Shown here in pieces: positions 18,810-27,426 of a stretch of DNA of 34,790 nt; within the stretch, counting starts at the first letter, position 1, and every line of letters begins with the position of its first letter. The stretch comes from Labrenzia sp. DG1229 (GTDB taxonomy: Bacteria > Pseudomonadota > Alphaproteobacteria > Rhizobiales > Stappiaceae), in the NCBI RefSeq assembly GCF_000521215.1, contig NZ_KI928940.1, positions 61,865-96,654 on the forward strand, given 5' to 3'. Made by a program: the position numbers and the translations under genes. The notes under the pieces are model-generated. The model was not told the origin of the DNA and searched no databases. It saw nothing but the letters and a program-made list of their open reading frames with translations.

Positions 18810-20393
18810 GTGGCAGAGACAACCCTTCCAGAGGTAGACGAACACCCGGTGCAGCAGGACAGATCCGAAAAGGACACATTGCTGGACGCAAGAGGGCTGA
18901 CGAAGCGGTTCGGCGACATACTCGCAAACGACCGTGTCGACCTGATCATCAACAAGGGAGAAATCCATGCACTGCTCGGCGAGAACGGTGCGGGCAAGTC
19001 GACGCTTGTAAAAATGTTCTACGGATCGCTCGAACCCGATGATGGCGAAATATTGTGGGGTGACCGGAAGGTAACCATCGGGAATCCGGCGGCTGCCAGG
19101 GAACTCGGCATCGGCATGGTATTCCAACACTTTTCGCTGTTCGAAGCCCTCAATGTCGTTGAAAACATTGCGCTTGCACTGCCAAACCCGGGCAACATGC
19201 AGGATCTCGCAAAGCGCATTGAGACAGTATCGCGTGACTATGGCCTGCCGCTCAATCCGGACGATATCGTTGCCGATCTGCCGGTCGGCATACGCCAACG
19301 GATCGAGATTGTGCGCTGTTTGCTGCAGGAACCCCGGCTGATCATCATGGATGAACCGACATCCGTGTTGACCCCGCAGGAGGCCGACCAGCTTTTCCTG
19401 ACCCTGCAACGGCTCGCCAAGGAAGGCTGCGCGGTACTTTATATCAGCCACCGTCTGGAAGAGGTGAAGCGGATCTGTCATCACGCCACGATCCTGCGCC
19501 ACGGACAGGTGGTGCGTGAATGTGATCCAACACTCGAAACACCTGCTTCTTTGGCGAGCATGATGGTAGGAGCAGACGTTGCAGCGGTAAGCGCAGGCGA
19601 GCAGGCACCCGAAATTGGCGAAACCAGGCTGGCCCTTCAAGGATTGAACGCAAAGGCCGCAACCCCGTTTGCAACCGCACTCAACAACATCTCGCTGGAG
19701 CTAAGGGCAGGCGAAGTGGTCGCAATCGCCGGAGTCGCAGGAAATGGGCAAGGAGAATTGTTCGACGCTATTTCAGGTGAAATGCCCGCCGCCGCCAGCA
19801 TGATCCATCTCGACGGAAGACCGTGTGGCAACAAGAATATCAACTGGCGGCGCAAACAGAACGCTGCCTTCGTCCCGGAAGAGCGGCTCGGGCACGGCGC
19901 GGTTCCGGGCATGAAACTGTCCCAGAACATCGTTCTGACGCGTCATGGAACCGGCGACAAACTGGTTGGGGCCGGTTTTGTTTCCAACGCCGAGGCGAGC
20001 GTATTGGAAAAGCGGATCAAGCAGGCATTCGATGTGCGCATGTCCCATGACGATCCCGAGGCAAGATCTCTATCGGGTGGCAATCTGCAAAAATTCGTGG
20101 TCGGCAGGGAACTCGATCGCAACCCGGGCATTCTCGTAGTCAACCAGCCGACCTGGGGTGTTGATGCCGGAGCGGCCGCACTTATTCGTCAGGCGCTGAT
20201 CGATCTCGCTCGATCCGGTTCAGCCGTACTCGTCATCAGTCAGGATCTTGACGAGATTTTCGAAATTGCCGATCGGATTGCCGTGATCTCACGGGGCTTC
20301 CTGTCGGAGGCCGAACCCGCAACGGACATGACGCGGGAACGCGTCGGACTGCTGATGGCGGGTGGCGCCGAGACGCAAGGAGAGGTGGCCTGA
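18810..20393 (+). CDS. BMP-type ABC importer ATPase (two fused ATP-binding domains)
   Basis: 527 residues from GTG 18810, with GGGG five bases upstream; TTG 18798 is an alternative. Tandem nucleotide-binding domains as in nucleoside/sugar importers. The first has Walker A GENGAGKST (57-65), a signature-region variant LPVGIRQRIEIV and Walker B LIIMDEPTSVLT. The second has the degenerate P-loop AGVAGNGQGELFDAI, signature LSGGNLQKFVVGREL and Walker B region LVVNQPTWGVD. The degenerate second P-loop is normal in this family. With the next three genes it forms a complete importer, probably for purines or nucleosides given the adjacent xdh genes; the substrate is inferred. Confidence 0.93.
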   Translation: MAETTLPEVDEHPVQQDRSEKDTLLDARGLTKRFGDILANDRVDLIINKGEIHALLGENGAGKSTLVKMFYGSLEPDDGEILWGDRKVTIGNPAAARELGIGMVFQHFSLFEALNVVENIALALPNPGNMQDLAKRIETVSRDYGLPLNPDDIVADLPVGIRQRIEIVRCLLQEPRLIIMDEPTSVLTPQEADQLFLTLQRLAKEGCAVLYISHRLEEVKRICHHATILRHGQVVRECDPTLETPASLASMMVGADVAAVSAGEQAPEIGETRLALQGLNAKAATPFATALNNISLELRAGEVVAIAGVAGNGQGELFDAISGEMPAAASMIHLDGRPCGNKNINWRRKQNAAFVPEERLGHGAVPGMKLSQNIVLTRHGTGDKLVGAGFVSNAEASVLEKRIKQAFDVRMSHDDPEARSLSGGNLQKFVVGRELDRNPGILVVNQPTWGVDAGAAALIRQALIDLARSGSAVLVISQDLDEIFEIADRIAVISRGFLSEAEPATDMTRERVGLLMAGGAETQGEVA

Positions 20394-21481
20394 TGCGTAT
20401 CGAGCTTGTCAAAAGAAAAGAACACAGCCGGACGATGGCACTGCTGTCTCCATTGATAGCTGTTGCCCTTACGGCTCTTTCAGCTGCAATCCTTTTCTCA
20501 ATAACTGGCCATAACCCACTAATAGGGTTATATAAATTCTTTATAGAGCCACTAACCCAACAATGGTCACTCGAAGCCACCATAGACAAGGCGACACCGT
20601 TGATCCTGATCGGTTGTGGCCTTGCGGTTTGTTACCTGTCCAACAACTGGAACATCGGCGCGGAAGGCCAGTTCGTTGTCGGTGCATTGTTCGGCTCGGC
20701 GCTGCCAATCCTGTTTCCCTCTTTCGAAAATGTCATAACGTTACCTCTCATGCTGCTTTTCGGCGCGATCGGCGGCGCGCTATGGGCCCTGATACCAGCT
20801 CTGTTGAAGACCCGGTTCAATACAAACGAGATCCTGACGAGCCTCATGCTGGTCTATGTGGCTGGCCTCCTCCTGGACTACCTCGTCCGCGGGCCGTGGC
20901 GCGATCCCGACGGGTACAACTTTCCGGAATCCAGAATTTTCTCCGACGCAGCGACACTTCCCGAAGTGTTCGGGGGAGCGATGAGCTTGTCGGCACCGAT
21001 CACGATCATCATTGCAATCGTGCTGGCAATCGTTCTCGCCAAGACCTTGAAAGGGTTTGAAATCAGGGTGATGGGAGAAAGCCCGCGCGCAGGCAGTTTC
21101 GCAGGATTTTCCGCCAAGAGACTGACCCTGTTTTCATTCGCAATCGCAGGCGCACTGGCCGGACTGGCTGGAACCATGGAAGTCTCTGGCGCCTTGAACC
21201 AACTGCTGCCTTCAATATCGCCAGGCTACGGCTTCACGGCAATTATCGTGGCGTTTCTGGGGCGCCTCAATCCGATCGGCATCATCATTGCCGGGTTTGT
21301 CCTGGCACTGTCCTATATCGGTGGCGAAGGTGTTCAGTCAGCGATGGGCGTCTCGAATGAAATAGCCAGCGTCATTCAGGGTCTGCTTCTGTTTTTCGTG
21401 CTGGCATGCGATACGCTTATTCTCTATCGGATCCGTATGGTTTCCCGGCGCGTTCCAACCGGGGAGACGTCTCATGTTTGA
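20393..21481 (+). CDS. BMP-type ABC importer permease 1
   Basis: 362 residues. The start overlaps the ATPase stop by one base (TGATG). About ten membrane helices; family landmarks are LIGCGLAVCYLSNNWNIGAEGQFVVGALF, IPALLKTRFNTNEILTSLMLVYVA and FEIRVMGESPRAGSFAGFSAKR. These match the BPD_transp_2 permeases that pair with BMP-family binding proteins (YufP/NupP-like). It forms the membrane channel with the next gene product. A short AT-rich stretch near 20510-20560 lies inside the coding sequence and does not break the frame. Confidence 0.92.
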   Translation: MRIELVKRKEHSRTMALLSPLIAVALTALSAAILFSITGHNPLIGLYKFFIEPLTQQWSLEATIDKATPLILIGCGLAVCYLSNNWNIGAEGQFVVGALFGSALPILFPSFENVITLPLMLLFGAIGGALWALIPALLKTRFNTNEILTSLMLVYVAGLLLDYLVRGPWRDPDGYNFPESRIFSDAATLPEVFGGAMSLSAPITIIIAIVLAIVLAKTLKGFEIRVMGESPRAGSFAGFSAKRLTLFSFAIAGALAGLAGTMEVSGALNQLLPSISPGYGFTAIIVAFLGRLNPIGIIIAGFVLALSYIGGEGVQSAMGVSNEIASVIQGLLLFFVLACDTLILYRIRMVSRRVPTGETSHV

Positions 21482-22388
21482 AGCTGTTTTGCTGACAGTC
21501 ATAACCGCGGCAACGCCTCTGCTTATCGCGGCAGTCGGGGAACTTGTTGTGGAGCGCTCCGGTGTCCTTAACCTGGGCGTTGAGGGTATGATGATCATGG
21601 GCGCTGTGATCGGATTTGCAGTCGCCAACCAGACCGGTTCCGGATCTCTGGGCGTTGTTGCGGCGGTTGTCGCCGGCATGGCGATGTCCGCGCTGTTTGC
21701 ATTCCTGGTGCTTTTTCTTGTCGCCAATCAGGTTGCGACAGGACTTGCACTGACTATCCTTGGAATCGGGCTTTCGGGTATGATCGGGGAAGCGTTCATT
21801 GGTGTCCCCGGCCTCGACCTGCCTCAACTCTATATTCCCGTGCTTTCCGAAATTCCCTTCATTGGCCCGGTGTTCTTTCAGCAGGATGCGCTGGTCTACC
21901 TGAGCTTTGCCCTCGTGGCCGTAGTCGCATATTGCCTTTTCCGCACCCGCCTTGGACTTGTGTTGCGAGCAGTCGGCGACAACCATGGTTCCGCACACGC
22001 ACTTGGATATTCGGTTCTGAAAGTCCGCTTCATGGCAATCCTGTTCGGTGGCGCCTGCGCGGGACTTGCCGGGGCCTATCTCTCGCTGGCCTATACGCCG
22101 CAATGGGTGGAAAACATGACAGCGGGCAGAGGATGGATCGCCCTGGCGCTCGTGGTTTTCTCCTCGTGGCTGCCACTTCGTGTTGTTGTCGGGGCCTATC
22201 TCTTCGGTGCCGTCAGTGTCCTGAACCTTCACGCCCAGGCCCTCGAATTTGATATACCGTCCCAGCTTCTGTCGAGCCTGCCGTATCTTGCGACTATTGG
22301 GGTACTTGTCCTCATCTCCGCAAACCGCAGACTGACACTTGTAAATACCCCGGCCTGTCTTGGAAAACCGTTCGTACCCGACCGGTAA
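21474..22388 (+). CDS. BMP-type ABC importer permease 2
   Basis: 304 residues; start ATG 21474 lies within the end of permease 1 (8-base overlap), implying coupled translation. BPD_transp_2 features are ELVVERSGVLNLGVEGMMIMGA, FLVANQVATGLALTILGIGLSG, RTRLGLVLRAVGDNHGSAHALG and GGACAGLAGAYLSL. About eight to nine membrane helices. It is the second half of the heterodimeric channel (YufQ/NupQ-like). Confidence 0.92.
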   Translation: MFEAVLLTVITAATPLLIAAVGELVVERSGVLNLGVEGMMIMGAVIGFAVANQTGSGSLGVVAAVVAGMAMSALFAFLVLFLVANQVATGLALTILGIGLSGMIGEAFIGVPGLDLPQLYIPVLSEIPFIGPVFFQQDALVYLSFALVAVVAYCLFRTRLGLVLRAVGDNHGSAHALGYSVLKVRFMAILFGGACAGLAGAYLSLAYTPQWVENMTAGRGWIALALVVFSSWLPLRVVVGAYLFGAVSVLNLHAQALEFDIPSQLLSSLPYLATIGVLVLISANRRLTLVNTPACLGKPFVPDR

Positions 22389-22486
22389 TCCATTCAGCAT
22401 GAGGTCCTGTCCGAACCCGTTAGCGATCAGGGGGCGGGCTTATGAAGAGATCGCAAAAAGAGATCAAAGAAAAGGGGAATGAACAC

Positions 22487-23551
22487 ATGAAATCTCTTTT
22501 GAAAGCCACTGTCGCAGCCGTGGCATTCGCTGCTGCCGGTTCGGCTGCAAACGCTGCTGATGTCAAAGCGTGCTTTGTGTATGTTGGTCCTGTGGGTGAC
22601 TTCGGTTGGACTTACCAGCATGACCAGGGCCGTTTGGCAGTCGAAGAAAAGTTCGGTGACAAGGTCGAGACCGCTTATCTTGAAAGCGTTCCGGAAGGCC
22701 CGGATGCCGAGCGCGCCATCGAGCGCTTCGCCCGCGAAGGCTGCAACGTCATATTCACCACTTCCTTCGGTTACATGAATCCGACGATCAAGGTCGCGAA
22801 GAAATTCCCGGATGTGAAGTTCGAGCACGCTACCGGCTACAAGACCGCGGACAACGTTGCCACCTACAACTCGAAATTCCACGAGGGCCGGTACATAATC
22901 GGTCAGATCGCTGCCAAACAATCCAAGACAGGAACGGCTGGCTACATAGCGTCCTTCCCGATCCCGGAAGTTGTCGCTGGTATCAATGCATTCCTTCTCG
23001 GTGCGCAGTCGGTCAACCCTGATTTCAAGGTCAAGGTGGTTTGGGTCAACACCTGGTTCGATCCGGGCAAGGAAGCTGATGCTGCCAAGGCACTCATCGA
23101 CCAGGGCGCCGATATCATCACGCAGCACACCGATTCCACAGCGCCGCTTCAGGTGGCTCAGGAACGGGGAGCCCATGGTTTCGGTCAGGCATCCGACATG
23201 ATTAATTTCGCCAAGGATGCACAATACACGGCAATTATCGATGACTGGGCGCCATATTACATAGAGCGTGTGCAGGAAGTTCTGGATGACAAGTGGCATG
23301 CAGGCAGCGCTTGGGACGGTCTGGCCGAAGGTCACGTCGTGATGGCGCCCTACACGAACCTTCCACCGGATGTCGTTGAGATGGCAAAGGCGACTGAAGC
23401 CAAGATAAAAGGCGGCTGGGAACCGTTTACCGGTCCGATCACCAAACAGGACGGTTCGGTAGCCGCAGAAGATGGCGTCACGCTCGATGACGGAGCAATC
23501 CTCGGCATGAACTGGTACGTCCAGGGTGTCGACGACAAGTTGCCGGAGTAG
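22487..23551 (+). CDS. BMP-family substrate-binding protein of the purine-linked ABC importer
   Basis: 354 residues from ATG 22487, with AGGGG nine bases upstream. The earlier in-frame ATG at 22442 would put a charged 15-residue extension before the signal peptide and is less likely. Signal peptide is about residues 1-23 (ends GSAANA, then ADVKACF). Family motifs are VYVGPVGDFGWTYQHDQGR near the N terminus, FTTSFGYMNPTIKVAKKFPDVKF in the first lobe, and NPDFKVKVVWVNTWFDPGKE with DIITQHTDST in the second. It captures the substrate in the periplasm. The 98-base gap after the permease gene may allow separate or stronger expression, common for binding proteins. Substrate is likely a purine, nucleoside or related base. 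Confidence 0.92.
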   Translation: MKSLLKATVAAVAFAAAGSAANAADVKACFVYVGPVGDFGWTYQHDQGRLAVEEKFGDKVETAYLESVPEGPDAERAIERFAREGCNVIFTTSFGYMNPTIKVAKKFPDVKFEHATGYKTADNVATYNSKFHEGRYIIGQIAAKQSKTGTAGYIASFPIPEVVAGINAFLLGAQSVNPDFKVKVVWVNTWFDPGKEADAAKALIDQGADIITQHTDSTAPLQVAQERGAHGFGQASDMINFAKDAQYTAIIDDWAPYYIERVQEVLDDKWHAGSAWDGLAEGHVVMAPYTNLPPDVVEMAKATEAKIKGGWEPFTGPITKQDGSVAAEDGVTLDDGAILGMNWYVQGVDDKLPE

Positions 23552-23563
23552 TTTGCATCATCA

Positions 23564-23589
23564 CCGGACCGGGACACGTCCCGGTCCGG
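23564..23589. terminator. Strong hairpin between convergent operons, candidate bidirectional terminator
   Basis: An 11-bp perfect stem (CCGGACCGGGA / TCCCGGTCCGG) with a CACG loop, 12 bases after the binding-protein stop codon and before the end of the minus-strand enolase-superfamily gene. No T-tract follows on either strand, so it may stabilise 3' ends or aid termination rather than be a classical intrinsic terminator. Confidence 0.6.
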
Positions 23590-23669
23590 ACCATTAGAGA
23601 TCTGACGATCGGTCCCGATCCAGGGAATTGCTGGATGTTCCATTTCTATCCCACTGAGCCAGGGCTGTT

Positions 23670-24878
23670 TCATTCCAATCTGGTTATCCTGTGGATCGCG
23701 TCGGCGCGCTTGAAGATATCCGGCTGCAGGTCCATTCCCAGACCAGGGCCGCCAGGAATTGAGATCATCCCGTTTTCAATTGGCGGCAGATGATCGACAA
23801 AATCCTGATACCAGTTGTAGTAGAAACCCCGCGCAATCTCCTGTTCCCTGACATTTCGAAGGCTGAGTGCGAGATGTGTCGAGACGGCGAGGGTGACGGG
23901 ACCGGAACAGTCATGAAAGGCGATCGGGCGGGAACTCGCTTCGGCAAGTGCAGCTATTTTTCGCGCAGCCGTGACGCCTCCGGCCCAGACCACATCCACG
24001 ATGGGTGTCGAAATGTTGCCTTCGTCGATCAGTGACTTGAATTGTCCGAGGCTTGCGAGTGTCTCGCCACCTGCCAGCGGGGCCGATGTCACGCTCGCCA
24101 GATTGCCCACTTCGCGGGGACGGTCCATCCAGACCGGATCTTCGATCCAGTCCATGTCAAGCGGCTCAAGCACGTTCGCGATTTTCTTTGCAGCATTCAG
24201 GCTCCACAATCCGTGCAACTCCGCCTTCAAGCGGATTTTGTCACCGTGTGCCCTGCGGATCCTTTCAAACGGTTCGACACCCTTTTTCAAATCCGGCAAG
24301 GAAATGTCGAGGCCGTCAGCGGCGCCCTCTGCCAGGTCGAACGGCCAGATCTTCATGGAGGAGATGTTCATGTCCAACAGGGATGCAGCCAGGTCTTCGG
24401 GATGGTTTAAAAACGCATTGAGATCGTCATAAAGACCGCTGTCCTGTTTTGCTCCGTCAGTCCCGAAATTGTCGGGTCTCACCGCCGAGGTCTTGGAAAC
24501 GTAGTCTGCTCCCGCACAAGTGTTATAGATCTGAATTCCATTCCGGGTCCTTCCCCCCAGAAGATCGCATAGCGGTTTGCCAGCCGATTTTGCCGCAATG
24601 TCCCAAAGTGCCACGTCGACCGCTGCAAGCGCCCGCACTTCCGCGCTGCTTCCCGTGAAGCCGACATATGGCTGCATCTTCATGTTCAGCAATTCAATCC
24701 GGCTGGCATCCTGTCCCAAAATTATGGGTGCGATGCGTTCGTGAACATCCGCTTCGCTCGGCCCGGCACCAAAATACGTTTCACCAAGACCGGTGCAGCC
24801 ATCCACTGTGTGAATGCGCACCCAGAGAAGATTGGGATGGTCGGCCAGTCGCAGTGTTTCAACGGCTTCTATCTTCAC
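23670..24878 (-). CDS. Mandelate racemase/muconate lactonizing enzyme family protein (enolase superfamily)
   Basis: 402 residues from GTG 24878, with GGAAGAAA upstream; a longer frame to 24980 has no support. N-terminal capping domain: VKIEAVETLRLADHPNLLWVRIHT and GLGETYFGAGPSEADVH. Barrel domain: WDIAAKSAGKPLCDLLGG, a loop insert (GLYDDLNAFLNHPEDLA), MKIWPFD, KAELHGLW, WIEDPVW and GGETLASLGQF with Mg2+-binding acidic residues, then FHDCSGPV with a candidate catalytic His. Members typically dehydrate or epimerise sugar acids. The specific substrate cannot be assigned. It converges with the BMP importer operon; a functional link to purines is not implied. Confidence 0.88.
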   Translation of the reverse strand: MKIEAVETLRLADHPNLLWVRIHTVDGCTGLGETYFGAGPSEADVHERIAPIILGQDASRIELLNMKMQPYVGFTGSSAEVRALAAVDVALWDIAAKSAGKPLCDLLGGRTRNGIQIYNTCAGADYVSKTSAVRPDNFGTDGAKQDSGLYDDLNAFLNHPEDLAASLLDMNISSMKIWPFDLAEGAADGLDISLPDLKKGVEPFERIRRAHGDKIRLKAELHGLWSLNAAKKIANVLEPLDMDWIEDPVWMDRPREVGNLASVTSAPLAGGETLASLGQFKSLIDEGNISTPIVDVVWAGGVTAARKIAALAEASSRPIAFHDCSGPVTLAVSTHLALSLRNVREQEIARGFYYNWYQDFVDHLPPIENGMISIPGGPGLGMDLQPDIFKRADAIHRITRLE

Positions 24879-25266
24879 GGTTTTCTTCCTGTAACCCGGG
24901 GTGAAACTTGCAACGTGCGTCGGTGACAAGACGTTGCCCAAGCCTAGACACTGGATCGCCGCCAAGGCAAGGACATCCATCCCGGGATGCGGTACAGTGC
25001 AGTCTGGAAAATTGGTGTCGGAATGAGTTTCGGTTCAAGGCGGAAAAAGAAACGCTCCATGAGTACTTTTTTCAAGATATGGAGGTCCAGCCTGAGTGCT
25101 GCAGCTTCAATCCAGTCCATCAAAAAACGGTTTTGACGATCTTTCGGATTGCGTTGCAGATCTTGTCCAGGGCCCGGCATCGGAGTGCTGCGAATGCATT
25201 CGGCGATACCGCTGACCGTTTGGGTATCATCTGGGCGAGTGAACACGCCCAGATGAAGCGTTTTGT
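24879..25266. other. Intergenic region without a convincing gene
   Basis: 388 bases between the enolase-superfamily gene and the Spondin_N gene, both minus strand. Frames of 100-120 codons exist on both strands, but neither shows a recognised domain, a good ribosome site or a family start. The region should contain the promoter of the enolase-superfamily gene. A 9-bp hairpin at 25229-25254 is listed separately. Confidence 0.55.
25229..25254 (-). terminator. Candidate terminator hairpin after the Spondin_N gene
   Basis: Perfect 9-bp stem (ATCTGGGCG / CGCCCAGAT) with an 8-base loop, starting 12 bases past the minus-strand stop at 25267. There is no U-run after the stem, so termination strength is uncertain. 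Confidence 0.5.
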
Positions 25267-26088
25267 CTAGGCTTTCCTAGCGCGGCCGCGGCCTGCAAAA
25301 CCAAGTATGCCGAGGCCGGCAAGCAACAATCCTGCACCCGCAGGAAGCGGTACAGGTGTCGGTGCAGCCTCGATATCGATTGTGAAGAGGACAGTATCCG
25401 CCGTAATCGATCCGGCGCCGGTTACACCAAACAGGGCTTCGAGCGCGCTAAAGCCATTCCCACCCGAACCATCGTCGATATCTATCAAGCGCGAGATGGT
25501 GCCACCTTCAGTGTCGCCGAGTTGAATATCCTGGCCCGGAAAGGCAGCCCCGAACAATTGGTTCACCTCTGTTCCGGCATCCCAGATGGATCTTCCCGTG
25601 ATTTCAATCGTCTGTTCGATCACGTTGCCCGCTGCATCGAATATCGCGTAGGCAAGCGGATCGTCATTGCCCAGAAAGGTGTCGTTTGAAGGTACAAACA
25701 TCGACAGGAATGTCGCGTAGCGGTTCACCGTCGGATCGACGACATCAATGGTCAAAGTACCGGATTCACCATCAAGGATCGGTCCCCCGGGACCAAATAC
25801 GAACCCGCCTTGTGAATTGGGTTCGACGGCAAGACGCTCAGGCGCGATAAGGTTGGGTGGGTTTGGCGGAACCGGAACTTCCGCGATCTGTTCAATGCCG
25901 GCGCTTGCCGAAGCACCTTCATCGAATGCATCAAAGCCGCCTGAGTGTATACCTGTATAAACAGGTGTCACCAGGAAACCAAAGCCGTTGGAATTATTGA
26001 AAGTAATATCAATTGTTGCGGCGTTCGCTGAGCCCGCAACCAAGATGCCTATCACGCTTGCACCAAGCAGCGAGGTAATCTTTGACAT
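25267..26088 (-). CDS. Secreted Spondin_N domain protein with VPLPA-type C-terminal sorting tail
   Basis: 273 residues from ATG 26088 (GGAGAG upstream); an upstream in-frame codon at 26118 is less likely. Signal peptide is about residues 1-23 (ends AGSANA). The body matches the Spondin_N pattern: IDITFNNSNGFGF, PVYTGIHSGGFDAFDEGASA, LSMFVPSNDTFLGND and a WDAGTEVNQ stretch. The C terminus has VPLPAGAGLLLAGLGILGF followed by a basic RGRARKA tail, the three-part layout of VPLPA/PEP-CTERM sorting signals (motif, membrane helix, Arg-rich end). Such proteins are thought to be processed by an exosortase and exported to the envelope or matrix. No exosortase gene is in the window. Confidence 0.82.
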   Translation of the reverse strand: MSKITSLLGASVIGILVAGSANAATIDITFNNSNGFGFLVTPVYTGIHSGGFDAFDEGASASAGIEQIAEVPVPPNPPNLIAPERLAVEPNSQGGFVFGPGGPILDGESGTLTIDVVDPTVNRYATFLSMFVPSNDTFLGNDDPLAYAIFDAAGNVIEQTIEITGRSIWDAGTEVNQLFGAAFPGQDIQLGDTEGGTISRLIDIDDGSGGNGFSALEALFGVTGAGSITADTVLFTIDIEAAPTPVPLPAGAGLLLAGLGILGFAGRGRARKA

Positions 26089-26482
26089 GTCGCTCTCCAC
26101 ATTACAGTGTTCAAACACCCCGATCGGGGTGCGGATTGAACACTAAGGGAACCGCTGATCCGCTCTGCTCACTTCGACACACGGTCGGCACACGTTGACG
26201 TTAGGAAAACTAGATGTGATGTCTGGCCGACATTTTTTGATTCGCTTAAAACAGAATTCTCGCGATTGAAACCTTGAGAATGGCGTAGAGGACTTCCTGA
26301 AGCTGTGTTGAACGTGTGATGGATACTCCAACAGTCTGAAGAGTCGATTGCCTCAGGCCATTAATACGTCAGCTGCCCGATCCAAATGAAGTCCTGCGAA
26401 GGGCAACGGGACCGCTTCAATTGTCTTGATTGCCGCGAGACCGGATGTGAATGTTGCCTTTCATGCGATGGGAAACCTGACA
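26089..26482. other. Divergent intergenic region between Spondin_N and patatin genes
   Basis: 394 bases expected to hold divergent promoters for the Spondin_N gene (minus) and the patatin-like gene (plus). The only clear structure is the nested inverted repeat at 26106-26144. The stretch around 26210-26260 is relatively AT-rich and could include promoter elements; no firm -35/-10 pair was identified. No coding sequence is supported. Confidence 0.5.
26106..26144. repeat. Nested inverted repeat in the Spondin_N leader/promoter
   Basis: Outer arms AGTGTTCAA (26106-26114) and TTGAACACT (26136-26144) enclose a perfect 16-bp palindrome CACCCCGATCGGGGTG (26116-26131). It lies 18-56 bases upstream of the Spondin_N start. 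It could be a dyad operator, or an mRNA hairpin just before the ribosome site. Confidence 0.75.
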
Positions 26483-27424
26483 ATGATTCAGCGACGTGAA
26501 CTGATGCTCGGAGCTCTGGCTGCCGGCGGAACAACGATAGAGACATTGAAACCCGTTCAAGCTTCGACGGAAACACCGGTGAAAGAAAACGACAGAATGC
26601 CGACCGACGGATTTGCACTCGCGCTCGGAGGAGGGGCAGCGAAGGCATTTGCGCACATTCCGATCCTGGAAGCTATGGATGACCTCGGCGTTACGCCAAC
26701 GGAAATTTCCGGAACCTCCATGGGATCCATACTTGGCGGGCTCTATGCGAGCGGGATGAGCGGCAAGGAAATTCGAAAATACGCCGTCGATTTGTTCACC
26801 AGGAAAACGCAGTTATTCCAGAAACTGTTTTTGAAGGATGGTCGGACATGGTCATCTCTTTTCAACGTGGTGCGACCCGCGATCATAGACCCGATCGTTC
26901 TGTTTGAAACGGTATTTCCAGCAGAGTTGGCCGCGGATTTTTCCGGGCTACGCATTCCAATGAAGATCATCGCGACGGACTTTTACCGGCAGTCCCAGGT
27001 TGTCCTTGAGAAAGGCCCCTTCCTGCCGGCCATAGCGGCCTCATCGGCGTTGCCGATGCTTCTGACGCCGGTCGAGATCGACGGCCTCGTGCTGATTGAT
27101 GGCGGTTTCGTCAATCCGACGCCATTTGACGTTTTCGATGACAGCAAGCTATTTACAGTCGGTATCGATGTCACCGGCAGCGACTTTACTCACAAGAGCG
27201 GACTTCCGAGCGGCATGGACACCTGGATCGGATCATTCTCCATCACGCTTCACTCGCTCGTTGCCGCCAAGCTTGAATGCTCAAGACCGGACCTGCTGAT
27301 CGAACCGCCGATCGGCAAATTCAAGACAATGGACTTTTTCAAGATCGAGGACCTTCTGGAAGCTGCGGATCCGGCCAAGGAGGTATTCAAGCAGGAACTG
27401 TCCAGACTCCTGGAAAAAAAATGA
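26483..27424 (+). CDS. Patatin-like phospholipase with Tat-like signal
   Basis: 313 residues from ATG 26483 (GGGAAA eight bases upstream); ATG 26468 is a possible alternative. The N terminus MIQRRELMLGALAAGG resembles a twin-arginine signal, suggesting export of a folded protein or lipoprotein-like anchoring. The patatin domain starts at about residue 43: oxyanion-hole motif GGGAAKAFAHI (49-59), nucleophile Ser79 in GTSMGS, and catalytic Asp206 in DGGFVN. The glycine-rich loop has AAK where many members have ARG/AKG. The family hydrolyses acyl esters of phospholipids or other lipids. It converges with the next gene, only two bases separating the two stops. Confidence 0.9.
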   Translation: MIQRRELMLGALAAGGTTIETLKPVQASTETPVKENDRMPTDGFALALGGGAAKAFAHIPILEAMDDLGVTPTEISGTSMGSILGGLYASGMSGKEIRKYAVDLFTRKTQLFQKLFLKDGRTWSSLFNVVRPAIIDPIVLFETVFPAELAADFSGLRIPMKIIATDFYRQSQVVLEKGPFLPAIAASSALPMLLTPVEIDGLVLIDGGFVNPTPFDVFDDSKLFTVGIDVTGSDFTHKSGLPSGMDTWIGSFSITLHSLVAAKLECSRPDLLIEPPIGKFKTMDFFKIEDLLEAADPAKEVFKQELSRLLEKK

Positions 27425-27426
27425 AC

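Noticed and set aside
18663..19640. 325-codon minus-strand frame over the xdhC end and BMP ATPase start
   Set aside because: Shadow of two well-supported plus-strand genes.
21417..22400. Long minus-strand frame opposite the second BMP permease gene
   Set aside because: It is very rich in charged and polar residues, typical of the shadow of a hydrophobic membrane protein gene.
24944..25246. Possible 100-residue minus-strand protein in the 24879-25266 gap
   Set aside because: It begins with GTG inside a hairpin, lacks a ribosome site, and shows no recognised family or compositional support.
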